A DNA stretch of 64,000 nucleotides from Kluyvera sp036759925. GTDB taxonomy: Bacteria; Pseudomonadota; Gammaproteobacteria; Enterobacterales; Enterobacteriaceae. Below the pieces are notes generated by a model, which saw nothing but the letters and a program-made list of their open reading frames with translations, was not told the DNA's origin and searched no databases. This document shows, one piece after another, positions 33,192 to 41,912 of this stretch. The DNA lies in contig NZ_JAPKIB010000011.1 in the NCBI RefSeq assembly GCF_036759925.1, positions 82,358-146,357 on the forward strand, read 5' to 3'. The translations under genes were made by a program, and so were the position numbers. The number at the start of each line of letters is the position of its first letter. Position 1 is the stretch's first letter.

Positions 33192-33842
33192 TTAGCCCCA
33201 AAGCTGAGCAATAGAGCGCTTAAACTGACGCGCAGCTTCTACTGGAGACGCCGCATCACGAATGCTACGGCCGGCAATAAAGACGTGAATAGGAATGCCT
33301 GCAAACAGCGGCAGATCTTCCAGCGCCAGCCCGCCAGTGACGGTTACTTTAAAGCCCATCTCCGCCAGACGTTTGATGGCGCTGATATCCGCCTCGCCCC
33401 ACGCCACACCGGCTGCCTGCGCATCGCGGCTGCGGTGATAGACCACCTGCTGAATGCCCGCATCACGCCACTCTTTGGCTTGTTCCCAGGTCCAGTAGCC
33501 GGTCAGTTCAATTTGCACGTCGCCGTTAAACTCTTTTGCCACGTCCAGCGCGCCTTTAGCGGTGTTAATATCCGCACAGCAGATGACGGTGACCCAGTCG
33601 GCGTTAGCTTCAAAACACATGCGCGAGAGGATTTTGCCCGCATCGGCAATTTTGGCATCGGCCAGCACGATTTTATGCGGGTACAGCGCCTTAAGGTCGC
33701 GCACCGCGCGCACCCCTTCGCCGACGCAAAGGATGGTGCCAACTTCAATGATATCTGCCTCTTCCGCAATCAGGCGGGTGGTTTCGTAGGCATGGGACAG
33801 CGTCTGGTTATCCAGCGCAACCTGCAACATCGGTAATGACAT
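33192..33842 (-). CDS. ulaD: 3-keto-L-gulonate-6-phosphate decarboxylase UlaD
   Basis: 216-residue (beta/alpha)8 enzyme of the orotidine-monophosphate-decarboxylase suprafamily. It forms L-xylulose 5-phosphate and CO2 from 3-keto-L-gulonate 6-phosphate. Conserved motifs are DAKIADAGKI, ADWVTVICCAD and VTGGLALEDLPLF. The ATG at 33842 with AAGGAA upstream gives the E. coli length. Confidence 0.96.
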   Translation of the reverse strand: MSLPMLQVALDNQTLSHAYETTRLIAEEADIIEVGTILCVGEGVRAVRDLKALYPHKIVLADAKIADAGKILSRMCFEANADWVTVICCADINTAKGALDVAKEFNGDVQIELTGYWTWEQAKEWRDAGIQQVVYHRSRDAQAAGVAWGEADISAIKRLAEMGFKVTVTGGLALEDLPLFAGIPIHVFIAGRSIRDAASPVEAARQFKRSIAQLWG

Positions 33843-33855
33843 ATTCAATTCCTTC

Positions 33856-34326
33856 TTAAGCTGTCGCCGCCAGGGTGGCGCTATCGATTAAATCCAACAC
33901 TTCCTGCTCGCTGCGGCAGGCGCGTAAACGGTCGAAATTGGCTTCATCTTCAAACAGATTGACGATCTGCATGATGCCCTCTTCCTGATGGGTACGAGCA
34001 TCGACCGCCGCCAGGGTGATGAGAATATCGACCGGGTCGTTGTCTTCGTGGTTAAACACCATCGGCGTTTTCAGGGTGACCAGCGCAAAGCCGTTTTTCT
34101 TCACCCCTTCTTCCGGGCGGCCGTGCGGCATCGCCAGACCTGGGGCAATCACGAAGTACGGGCCAAAACGCTCAACGCCATCTAGGATCGCCTGGAAGTA
34201 GCGCGGTTCGACCACACCAGCCTCCACCAGCAGGTCCACGCCCACTTTGACCGCCTCCTGCCAGCTATTGGCTTCCGCCTGCAGGCGGATAGATTTATTC
34301 TCCGCCAATGAATCACGTAGCTTCAT
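33856..34326 (-). CDS. ulaC: Ascorbate-specific PTS enzyme IIA, UlaC
   Basis: 156-residue mannitol/fructose-type EIIA domain that takes phosphate from HPr on the histidine in APGLAMPHGRPEEGV (around residue 68) and passes it to UlaB. Two residues longer than the E. coli protein at the C-terminus. It lies 9 bp after ulaB in the operon. Confidence 0.96.
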   Translation of the reverse strand: MKLRDSLAENKSIRLQAEANSWQEAVKVGVDLLVEAGVVEPRYFQAILDGVERFGPYFVIAPGLAMPHGRPEEGVKKNGFALVTLKTPMVFNHEDNDPVDILITLAAVDARTHQEEGIMQIVNLFEDEANFDRLRACRSEQEVLDLIDSATLAATA

Positions 34327-34335
34327 GGGTTGTCC

Positions 34336-34641
34336 TTACTTCACGTCTTTCGGGAAATGCGCGCTGATGACTTCCATCAGCTTCGGACCGAAGTCGGCCG
34401 CCGAGAGCATATTGCGCACGCCCACCACGTATTTGTTGCCGGAGACGGTGATTTCGCTCGCCACGTGGGTGGAGGCGATAATGATGTCGGCCCCGCTCAA
34501 CTCGCTTTTGTATTCACCCACCGCGCAGCTGTTCACCGTGTGATCAACACCCTGCTCTTTGAGGAACTGGTCGACTTTCATCTTCATAATCATGGAGCTG
34601 CCTTGCCCACAACCACATACAGCCAGGATACGTACGGTCAT
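34336..34641 (-). CDS. ulaB: Ascorbate-specific PTS enzyme IIB, UlaB
   Basis: 101-residue EIIB whose phosphocysteine is in the N-terminal P-loop AVCGCGQGSSM (Cys9). E. coli has Asn where this protein has the second Cys (Cys11), so two cysteines sit in the loop. It receives phosphate from UlaC and phosphorylates ascorbate during uptake by UlaA. The ATG at 34641 gives the E. coli length. Confidence 0.95.
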   Translation of the reverse strand: MTVRILAVCGCGQGSSMIMKMKVDQFLKEQGVDHTVNSCAVGEYKSELSGADIIIASTHVASEITVSGNKYVVGVRNMLSAADFGPKLMEVISAHFPKDVK

Positions 34642-34653
34642 AATCAACACTCC

Positions 34654-36054
34654 TTAGTGAGCAGAAACTTCTGCCATTTGTTTTTCCGCATCTTCTTCGG
34701 CGCGCAGGGTGCGGCCAGCGAAGAACATATAAGCCAGGGCAATCACGATGATGACGGCCATGAAAATCAGTCCGATGGAGGCAAATCCCTGCATCATCGG
34801 CGGTGCCAGAATTGACCAGTCGGCCATCCCCATCCAGGCGCTCATGCCGGTCAGTTTCACCGCCCATACGCAGCCGAAGATTTCGATCATCCCCATCACC
34901 AGGCAAATTTTGAGCGCCGCGCGCCAGCCGCCGAAGTGGTTGGCAAAGACGCCGATGGTGGCGTTGGAGAAGAACATTGGGATAAAGCCCGGAATAATCA
35001 GAATGGAAGAGCCGCAGCCGACCAGAATACCCACGGCAATCAGCTGGCCGATGGTGCCCCACATAAAGCCCCATACGACGGCGTTTGGCGCGAAGCTATA
35101 GATGGCGGCGCAGTCAATCGCCAGGACGGCACCGGGGATCAGACGCTGAGAGATACCGTTAAAGGCTTCGGACAGCTCGGCGACGAACATACGCACGCCC
35201 TGGGTGATGATGAAAATCGCCACCGCAAACGAGAAGCCGGTTTGCAGAATGTAGATGGTCCAGTGGGTTTTCCCGGCCATCGCCTGCACCACGTCCAGAC
35301 CGAACGACAGCAGAATCGCACCGAAAAAGACCGTCATCACAATGGCGGTGGAGACAATGTTGTCGTGGAAGATATTGAGCCAGCCCGGCAGCTTCAGATC
35401 CTCCACGCTCTCCTCTTTCTTACCGAGGAACGGCGCAACCTTATAGGCAATCCATGAAGCAAACTGCTGCTGGTGACCGATGGAGAAGCCGCAGTTGTCC
35501 GTCACTTCCTGCGTCGGCTTGTACATCATGTTGGAGGTAATGCCCCAGTAGAGCGACACCAGCACCGCGGTGCAGATAATGGTGGTCCACATGGAGTAAC
35601 CGCAGATATAGAAGAACACCGCAATCAGCCCGGCCTGCTGGAACATGATGTGCCCGGTGAGCATGATGGTGCGGATCCCCGTAATACGCCGCAGCAGCAC
35701 ATAGCAGATGTTCAGCGCCAGCGCTAACAGCACCGCATATCCCACCCAGCTATAGGCATCGCCCATGCGTTCGATGGTTGCCATCATTGAGGCGTAGGTA
35801 TCAGAGATGGCACCGTTGATGCCGTAGACCTCGGACATCTTTGCCACCACCGGTTTGAAGGTGCTGGTCAGGATGCCGGACCCCGCCTGCAGCAGCATAA
35901 AGCCGATAATCGTCTTGATGGTGCCTTTGATAATCACGCTGACGCTTTTGCGCAGCAGGATATAGCCGAGACAGGTCACGATACCCAGCAGCAGCGGGGC
36001 GTTGGTCATCACCTGATTAAAAAAGACGGTAAAGATGTTGTAGAGGATCTCCAT
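34654..36054 (-). CDS. ulaA: Ascorbate-specific PTS enzyme IIC permease, UlaA
   Basis: 466-residue integral membrane permease (about 11 helices, UlaA/SgaT family) that takes up L-ascorbate with phosphorylation to L-ascorbate 6-phosphate. Nearly identical to E. coli UlaA. The ATG at 36054 with GGAGAG upstream gives the family start MEILYNIFTVFF. First gene of ulaABCDEF, divergent from ulaG. Confidence 0.96.
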   Translation of the reverse strand: MEILYNIFTVFFNQVMTNAPLLLGIVTCLGYILLRKSVSVIIKGTIKTIIGFMLLQAGSGILTSTFKPVVAKMSEVYGINGAISDTYASMMATIERMGDAYSWVGYAVLLALALNICYVLLRRITGIRTIMLTGHIMFQQAGLIAVFFYICGYSMWTTIICTAVLVSLYWGITSNMMYKPTQEVTDNCGFSIGHQQQFASWIAYKVAPFLGKKEESVEDLKLPGWLNIFHDNIVSTAIVMTVFFGAILLSFGLDVVQAMAGKTHWTIYILQTGFSFAVAIFIITQGVRMFVAELSEAFNGISQRLIPGAVLAIDCAAIYSFAPNAVVWGFMWGTIGQLIAVGILVGCGSSILIIPGFIPMFFSNATIGVFANHFGGWRAALKICLVMGMIEIFGCVWAVKLTGMSAWMGMADWSILAPPMMQGFASIGLIFMAVIIVIALAYMFFAGRTLRAEEDAEKQMAEVSAH

Positions 36055-36416
36055 AACGCTCTCCGATAAATGAAGTGGCTGAACCAGCAACCCTGCTCAG
36101 CGGTGGTGTGACACACTCTAATAATCAAAAATAATCACAACAAGATGTAATTTGATTAAATGTGACGCGCGCCGCAATAATAAGCGCATTTAAAGCATGG
36201 AATTAATAACCATTCAAAAAACATTAAATTAAATCAATAAAATCAAACATGTAGAAATAAAACAGAGATTAACAATTTTTGATTTATGGTTACTAGCCAT
36301 TGATAACGCCTCCTCATACGTCAAAAATCATTATTGCAATAATGAAAAAACGGTGACAGTATCAATCACAACAAATCACAATATGATTATTTATGACGAT
36401 TTAAGAGGAAAACACG
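36055..36416. promoter_or_regulatory. ulaA-ulaG divergent control region with paired UlaR-type operators
   Basis: This 362-bp AT-rich region contains two 35-bp direct repeats, 36133-36167 (ulaA side) and 36364-36398 (just before ulaG), identical at 26 of 35 positions. Shared parts are AATCACAACAA, TGATTA and TGACG. They fit the known E. coli arrangement, in which the UlaR repressor binds operators near both promoters and DNA looping, helped by IHF, represses both units. A TGTGA half-site within the left repeat may belong to a CRP site. Confidence 0.65.
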
Positions 36417-37481
36417 ATGAGTAAAGTTGAAACCATCTCGCGAGAATCCTGGATCCTGAGCACCTTCCCGGAGTGGGGTAGCTGGCTGAATGAAGAGATC
36501 GAGCAGGAGCAGGTCGCGCCGGGCACTTTTGCGATGTGGTGGCTGGGCTGCACCGGTATCTGGCTGAAATCACAGGGCAGCACCAACGTCTGCGTCGATT
36601 TCTGGTGCGGTACGGGGAAACAAAGTCACGGCAACCCGCTGATGAAGCAGGGTCATCAGATGCAGCGCATGGCGGGGGTGAAAAAATTACAGCCGAATCT
36701 GCGCACCACGCCGTTTGTGCTGGATCCGTTCGCTATCCGCGAGATCGACGCCGTGCTGGCGACTCACGATCATAACGATCATATCGATGTGAACGTGGCG
36801 GCGGCCGTCATGCAGAACTGCGCGGACGATGTGCCGTTTATCGGCCCACAAACGTGCGTCGATCTGTGGGTGGGCTGGGGCGTACCGAAGGAACGCTGCA
36901 TCGTGGTGAAACCGGGCGACGTGGTGAAGGTAAAAGATATTGAAATTCATGCGCTTGATGCCTTCGACCGCACCGCACTGATTACGTTGCCTGCCGATCA
37001 AAAAGCCGCTGGCGTCCTGCCGGACGGTATGGATGCGCGCGCCGTAAACTACCTATTCAAAACGCCGGGCGGCACCCTGTATCACAGCGGTGACTCCCAC
37101 TACTCTAACTACTACGCCAAACACGGCAACGAGCACCATATCGACGTGGCGCTGGGCTCCTACGGCGAGAACCCGCGTGGGATCACCGACAAAATGACCA
37201 GCGCCGATATGCTGCGTATGGCCGAAGCGCTGAACACCAAAGTGGTGATCCCTTTCCACCACGATATCTGGTCAAACTTCCAGGCCGATCCGCAGGAAAT
37301 TCGCGTGCTGTGGGAGATGAAAAAAGACCGCCTGAAATACGGATTCAAGCCGTTTATCTGGCAGGTTGGTGGCAAGTTTACCTGGCCGCTGGATAAAGAT
37401 AACTTCGAATATCACTATCCGCGCGGCTTCGACGATTGCTTTACCATTGAGCCGGATCTGCCGTTTAAATCGTTCTTGTAA
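36417..37481 (+). CDS. ulaG: L-ascorbate-6-phosphate lactonase UlaG
   Basis: 354-residue metallo-beta-lactamase-fold enzyme that opens the lactone ring of L-ascorbate 6-phosphate, giving 3-keto-L-gulonate 6-phosphate for UlaD. The metal-binding motif THDHNDH lies at residues 116-122, with GDSHYSNYY and PFHHDIWSNF further on. Same length as E. coli UlaG. The start follows AAGAGGAA. Divergent from ulaA and upstream of ulaR, with a REP pair between. Confidence 0.97.
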   Translation: MSKVETISRESWILSTFPEWGSWLNEEIEQEQVAPGTFAMWWLGCTGIWLKSQGSTNVCVDFWCGTGKQSHGNPLMKQGHQMQRMAGVKKLQPNLRTTPFVLDPFAIREIDAVLATHDHNDHIDVNVAAAVMQNCADDVPFIGPQTCVDLWVGWGVPKERCIVVKPGDVVKVKDIEIHALDAFDRTALITLPADQKAAGVLPDGMDARAVNYLFKTPGGTLYHSGDSHYSNYYAKHGNEHHIDVALGSYGENPRGITDKMTSADMLRMAEALNTKVVIPFHHDIWSNFQADPQEIRVLWEMKKDRLKYGFKPFIWQVGGKFTWPLDKDNFEYHYPRGFDDCFTIEPDLPFKSFL

Positions 37482-37490
37482 TTGCGCATG

Positions 37491-37560
37491 CCCGGCGTCG
37501 CTGCGCTCGGTCGGGCTACGCATTCCCCGGTAGCCCGGCCGAGCGCAGCGACGCCGGGGA
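37491..37560. repeat. BIME/REP palindrome pair (cluster 3) between ulaG and ulaR
   Basis: Two units, CCCGGCGTCGCTGCGCTCGG and its reverse complement, face each other around a short CATTCCCC centre. The pair is almost perfectly self-complementary and lies just after the ulaG stop. Confidence 0.88.
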
Positions 37561-37643
37561 ACGCTCTCCCCCGCATATACTTTTAGTATTTTGGCTATTT
37601 TTCAAATATCATCTTTAATCATCATTTTTTTTCGGATTAGCTC

Positions 37644-38399
37644 ATGACGGAAGCGCAAAGACATCAGATTCTACTGGACCTGCTGGCGCAAGCGGGTTTT
37701 ATAACAGTAGAGCAGGTGATTTCCCGTCTGGGGATCTCACCTGCCACCGCCCGCAGGGACATCAACAAGCTTGATGAAAGCGGCAAGCTGAAAAAAGTGC
37801 GCAACGGCGCCGAGGCCGTTAACCAGCAGCGCCCACGCTGGTCACCAATGAACATTCACCAGGCACAAAATCACGACGAGAAAGTCCGCATCGCGAAAGC
37901 GGCGTCGCAGCTGGTGACGCCCGGTGAAAGCGTGGTGATCAACTGCGGATCGACCGCTTTCCTGGTCGGCCAGGAGATCTGCGGTAAACCGGTGCAGATC
38001 ATCACCAACTACCTGCCGCTGGCAAATTACCTTATCGATCAAGAGCACGACAGCGTGATCATTATGGGCGGGCAGTACAACCGTAGCCACGCCATCACGC
38101 TCAGCCCACAGGGCAGTGAAAACAGCCTGTACGCCGGGCACTGGATGTTTACCAGCGGCAAAGGGCTGACGGCGGAAGGGTTGTACAAAACCGACATGCT
38201 CACCGCCATGGCAGAACAGAAAATGCTGAACGTGGTGGGTAAACTTGTCGTACTGGTCGATAGCAGCAAAGTCGGCGAACGGGCGGGCATGCTGTTCAGC
38301 CGCGCCGATGAGATCGATCTGCTGATCACCGGCAAGCAGGCTGACCCGGAGATCCTCAAGAAACTTGAGGATCAGGGCGTGAAGGTCATCCGCGTTTAA
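37644..38399 (+). CDS. ulaR: UlaR, DeoR-family repressor of the ascorbate regulon
   Basis: 251 residues: an N-terminal DeoR winged helix (VISRLGISPATARRDINKL, about residues 25-43) and a DeoR-type sugar-phosphate-binding domain with ITNYLPLANYL and DSSKVGERAG. UlaR represses ulaABCDEF and ulaG; L-ascorbate 6-phosphate releases it. The stop overlaps the convergent yjfP stop by 4 bp. Confidence 0.95.
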   Translation: MTEAQRHQILLDLLAQAGFITVEQVISRLGISPATARRDINKLDESGKLKKVRNGAEAVNQQRPRWSPMNIHQAQNHDEKVRIAKAASQLVTPGESVVINCGSTAFLVGQEICGKPVQIITNYLPLANYLIDQEHDSVIIMGGQYNRSHAITLSPQGSENSLYAGHWMFTSGKGLTAEGLYKTDMLTAMAEQKMLNVVGKLVVLVDSSKVGERAGMLFSRADEIDLLITGKQADPEILKKLEDQGVKVIRV

Positions 38400-39133
38400 A
38401 GATGCTGGCGGAAAAAGGCCACCGTACTGTCCAGCGCTTCAGGCGTAATACGGTGGCGAACGCCCGCCTGCCAGATGCAGGTAAGATGCTCGTCCAATCC
38501 GGACTCACGCAGCGCCTGCTGTAGGCGGAACGTCTCCCCCGCTGGCACCACGTCATCTTCCTCTCCATGCCAGAGCAGCAAGGGCCGGTCCGCCAGACGC
38601 GCCAGCTGATGCCCTATATCCCACTTCGCCAGCGGTGCCAGAAGCCGCGCCTTCTCGATGGTGTTTGCTGCAGACGGTGGGAATAAGGTCTGGGAAAGCG
38701 AGGTGAAATAGCCCGACCCCATCAGGCTTGCTACGCACTTCAGCTCCGAATGCTGCGCCATTAGCCCCAGCGCGGTCATGCCGCCCATCGAGGCACCGGC
38801 CACCGCCAACCGCCCGTCGCTCACCAGCCCGCTGGCCAGCAGTGCATCGCGCAGCGCCGGGAACTCGGTGAAGTTCTGCACCAGAATCTGCCAGAAATGC
38901 TGTAACCGCTCAGCCCCATCACCGTTGAAGCGCTCCCCATGCTCGGCGGCGTTAGGCATCACCACCCGAAAGCCCGCCTGCGCCAGCGCCACGGCAAAAT
39001 AGCTATAAACAACGTTCGACGAGGTGAAACCGTGATAAAACACTATGCTGGGAAGCGCCTTTTCACTACATCCCTTTGGGTAAGCATGCAAAACGTGCTG
39101 TCCTGCCAGGGTGCGCATTTCCAGTTCAATCAT
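38396..39133 (-). CDS. yjfP: YjfP, alpha/beta-hydrolase esterase
   Basis: 245-residue serine esterase of the dienelactone-hydrolase-like group. The nucleophile elbow GASMGG places Ser115, the oxyanion-side motif YHGFTSSN is at 33-40, and LLWHGEEDDVVP supplies the acid region. E. coli YjfP has carboxylesterase activity, and its physiological substrate is not settled. Convergent with ulaR, divergent from bsmA. Confidence 0.9.
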   Translation of the reverse strand: MIELEMRTLAGQHVLHAYPKGCSEKALPSIVFYHGFTSSNVVYSYFAVALAQAGFRVVMPNAAEHGERFNGDGAERLQHFWQILVQNFTEFPALRDALLASGLVSDGRLAVAGASMGGMTALGLMAQHSELKCVASLMGSGYFTSLSQTLFPPSAANTIEKARLLAPLAKWDIGHQLARLADRPLLLWHGEEDDVVPAGETFRLQQALRESGLDEHLTCIWQAGVRHRITPEALDSTVAFFRQHL

Positions 39134-39318
39134 GAGTTATCTCCTTTAGCGATGCTGAGATGGCATACGAAAATTGATGCAGTATGATGACGACAATACC
39201 CCTGATTTATAACATTGAGAACCCGGTTACGGAATCGTGATATTTTCATTCGAAAATAGCGCTATGGTTAACAAATCAGGAACATTCGCCTAAAGCGAAA
39301 TGCTTTCCCCACTACACT

Positions 39319-39648
39319 ATGACTATCAGGAAACGGGAAATGGCTAAACGACGGGTTATCCCACTGTTGCTGGCGCTCTTGTTGAGCGGTTGTACCATTC
39401 TGGAAGGCACCCCTGAAGCGCCTCCACCGGTCACCGACCATCCACAAGAAATACGCCGCAACCAGACGGAAGGTTTGCAGCGCATGGGTACGGTTAGTGC
39501 GTGGGTGTTGGGCTCACCGATGGATGTTGAAGCGTCTATCAAAGAGAAAGTCACCGCGCAAAAGGCAGATTACTACGTGATAGTCATGATGGATGACACC
39601 GTAGTGCCGGGCCAGTGGTATGCGCAGGCCATCCTCTACCGTAAATAG
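39319..39648 (+). CDS. bsmA: BsmA, biofilm/peroxide-stress lipoprotein (DUF1471)
   Basis: 109 residues beginning with a lipoprotein signal whose lipobox LLSGC puts the lipidated cysteine at residue 25, then a DUF1471 domain ending QAILYRK. The start at 39319 matches the E. coli length. An ATG 7 codons on, with AGGAAACGG upstream, is an equally plausible start. In E. coli BsmA affects biofilm formation and stress resistance. Confidence 0.88.
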   Translation: MTIRKREMAKRRVIPLLLALLLSGCTILEGTPEAPPPVTDHPQEIRRNQTEGLQRMGTVSAWVLGSPMDVEASIKEKVTAQKADYYVIVMMDDTVVPGQWYAQAILYRK

Positions 39649-39776
39649 TTTTATGAGCTTTACGTAGGTTTGCACCGTTTCACGTTTCCCTGATGCACAA
39701 TGGCGCCTCTGTCTGGATACAGGATATGCGTCTGCTATGGACTGCCCCCACTGGGTTATGTGAAATGGAGCTGACG

Positions 39777-40052
39777 ATGAAACAAACACTTACCTTATCT
39801 ACCCTGCTTTTGTCAGGCGGCAGCCATGCCGCGGCGGCGCAATCTGCAGAGTTCGCCAGCGCAGACTGCGTAACGGGGCTAAATGAAATTGGGCTGATTT
39901 CGGTGAATAACGTCACTGGAAGCCTGGAAGATGTCGAACAGGTCATTGCTCGTAAGGCGGATGAACAGGGCGCTTCCTGGTATCGTATTGTGCAGATGTA
40001 TGAAGAGCCCCAGCAGGACAACTGGCGCGCACAGGCGATTATCTATGCCTAA
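39777..40052 (+). CDS. yjfN: YjfN, small periplasmic DUF1471-like protein (DegP activator)
   Basis: 91 residues, with a signal peptide through about AAAA-QSAEF and a mature part that closely matches E. coli YjfN (SAEFASADCVTGLNEIG, WRAQAIIYA end). E. coli YjfN has been reported to stimulate DegP proteolysis through its hydrophobic C-terminal residues while being degraded, and those residues (IIYA) are kept here. The ATG at 39777 has TGGAG upstream. It follows bsmA by 128 bp. Confidence 0.85.
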   Translation: MKQTLTLSTLLLSGGSHAAAAQSAEFASADCVTGLNEIGLISVNNVTGSLEDVEQVIARKADEQGASWYRIVQMYEEPQQDNWRAQAIIYA

Positions 40053-40113
40053 TACTCGTCACTAGTGGAAGAAGCGTTACGTTCGTCGCGCCTCTTCCAC
40101 CCGCTTCTATTGC

Positions 40114-41736
40114 CTATCGTCCTCCGCCCGTCGCCCGACACAGCAGATCATTCATCACCGCTTCGCTCAGCAACGCCCCGCCTCGCGGATCCAACATCAT
40201 TCGACACCAGGCCTGAGCCATCGGCGGCGACGTATGACGCAGCATCTGCGCACCAACGCCCAGCAGGTAAAGCTGATGCGTGATTTCACGTCCCTGAGAT
40301 TCGGAAGGTTTACGCAGCCGCTGCTGCAGCTGCCGCCAGTGCCGGTCAAAATGACGATCCTGGCCTTTCACCTCATTGCATTCGGCCACCAGCAGCGACA
40401 CCGCGTCAGGCTGCTTCACCAACACCCGCAGCACATCGAGGCACATGATATTGCCCGAACCTTCCCAGATACTGTTCACCGGCATCTCCCGGTACAGGCG
40501 CGGCAACTCACTCTCTTCGCAGTAGCCAATCCCGCCCAGCACTTCCATCGCCTCCGCCACGAACGGAATACCCGCCTTGCAGATGGCAAACTTGGCCGCT
40601 GGGGTGAAAAGGCGCGCCCACAACATCTCCTGCGGCTGATGCTGCTGACCCCAGGCGCTGGCGAGACGGAACATAAACGCGGTCTGCCCTTCCAGCTGGA
40701 GCGCCATTTTCCCCAGCACCTGGCGCATCAGCGGCAGGTCGACAAGGTTACGGCCAAACGCCTGACGCTGGAAGGCGTGGTACAGCGCCACTGATAACGC
40801 GCGACGCATCAGACTATGGCTGCCCAGTGCGCAGTCAAAGCGCGTTAGCCCGCCCATTTTGAGGATTTGCCGGATACCGTCACCCTCTTCACCCAGCGGC
40901 CAACCGAACGCCTGCTGAAACTCCACTTCGCTGCTGGCGTTGGCGCGGTTGCCGAGCTTGTCTTTCAGCCGCTCAAGGCGAATCGCATTGCGGGTGCCGT
41001 CAGGCAGCAGGCGCGGTACAAAGAAGCAGGTTAACCCGCCGCTGGCCTGCGCCAGCACCAGATGCGCGTCACTTTGCGGCACCGAATAGAACCATTTATG
41101 TCCGGTAAGCTGATAGCTGCCATCCTCCAACCGTTCTGCCCGCGTGCTGTTGCTCAGCACGTCCGAGCCGCCCTGCTTTTCGGTCATCCCCATGCCGATC
41201 AGAAGCCCGCGTTTCTGCGCGCCAGGCAACTGGTGTGGGTCATAGCGATCGCTGAGCAGGGCCGATCGCCAGTCGGCAAAAAGCGGCGGCAGCGTTTTTA
41301 ACAGCAGCGGCGTGGCGGCAAAGGTCATGGTGATGGGGCACAGCGTGCCGGCTTCCACCTGCGCATGCAGCATAAAGCGCGCGGCGCGGGCGACAAACGC
41401 CCCGCTGCGGGTCTCTTCCTCCCAGGGAAGATTATGCACCCGGTTAGCGCAAAGCCCCTGCATCAGCAGATGCCAGGCGGGATGAAAGCGAACGTCATCA
41501 AGCCGCTGCCCTTGGGGATCGTAGCGTAATAGTTCAGGAGGATGGGCGTTGGCGAGTCTGCCAAGCTCCAGCGACTCGGCGGTGCCGAGCTGTTGGCCGA
41601 TGCTCGCCAGCAGTTCGCTGTCCCAGCCGGCATCATGGCGGGCAACCGCGTCACGCAGCGCAACGTCAGATAGGAAAAGGTTACTGTTATTTAAGGGGAT
41701 AGGTTGATTAAAAACGGTATGTGTTTGCCAGTTCAT
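40114..41736 (-). CDS. aidB: AidB, acyl-CoA-dehydrogenase-like protein of the adaptive response
   Basis: 540-residue FAD-binding protein, one residue short of E. coli AidB. It has the acyl-CoA dehydrogenase fold (GMGMTEKQGGSDV, LKMGGLTRFDCALGSH, VNSIWEGSGNIMCLDVLRVL) and a C-terminal DNA-binding extension. In E. coli it is induced by alkylating agents through Ada and by anaerobiosis, binds DNA and is proposed to shield it. The ATG at 41736 gives the conserved MNWQTHTVFNQPIPLNNSN start. Confidence 0.95.
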   Translation of the reverse strand: MNWQTHTVFNQPIPLNNSNLFLSDVALRDAVARHDAGWDSELLASIGQQLGTAESLELGRLANAHPPELLRYDPQGQRLDDVRFHPAWHLLMQGLCANRVHNLPWEEETRSGAFVARAARFMLHAQVEAGTLCPITMTFAATPLLLKTLPPLFADWRSALLSDRYDPHQLPGAQKRGLLIGMGMTEKQGGSDVLSNSTRAERLEDGSYQLTGHKWFYSVPQSDAHLVLAQASGGLTCFFVPRLLPDGTRNAIRLERLKDKLGNRANASSEVEFQQAFGWPLGEEGDGIRQILKMGGLTRFDCALGSHSLMRRALSVALYHAFQRQAFGRNLVDLPLMRQVLGKMALQLEGQTAFMFRLASAWGQQHQPQEMLWARLFTPAAKFAICKAGIPFVAEAMEVLGGIGYCEESELPRLYREMPVNSIWEGSGNIMCLDVLRVLVKQPDAVSLLVAECNEVKGQDRHFDRHWRQLQQRLRKPSESQGREITHQLYLLGVGAQMLRHTSPPMAQAWCRMMLDPRGGALLSEAVMNDLLCRATGGGR

Positions 41737-41796
41737 TGTGTCTCCCTCCGTCAATGGGCAACCTGTTAAGTATGGACGGTCAGGGAAGATGCACAA

Positions 41797-41822
41797 TAAA
41801 AAAGCCACCCGAAAGGGTGGCC
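41797..41822 (-). terminator. Rho-independent terminator downstream of rlmB
   Basis: On the minus strand GCCACCC, a short loop and GGGTGGC are followed by TTTTTTATT. It ends minus-strand transcription beyond REP cluster 4. Confidence 0.85.
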
Positions 41823-41833
41823 TGGGTGCAGAA

Positions 41834-41903
41834 CCCGGTGGCGCTTCGCCTGGACGGGCTATCGAATGGTAGCCCGGGCGAGGCGTTTACGCCGACCCCC
41901 GGG
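41834..41903. repeat. BIME/REP palindrome pair (cluster 4)
   Basis: CCCGGTGGCGCTTCGCCTGG faces GGTAGCCCGGGCGAGGCG...CCCCCGGG between the rlmB stop and its terminator. Same unit type as clusters 1 and 3, but more diverged. Confidence 0.8.
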
Positions 41904-41912
41904 AACGGTGTA

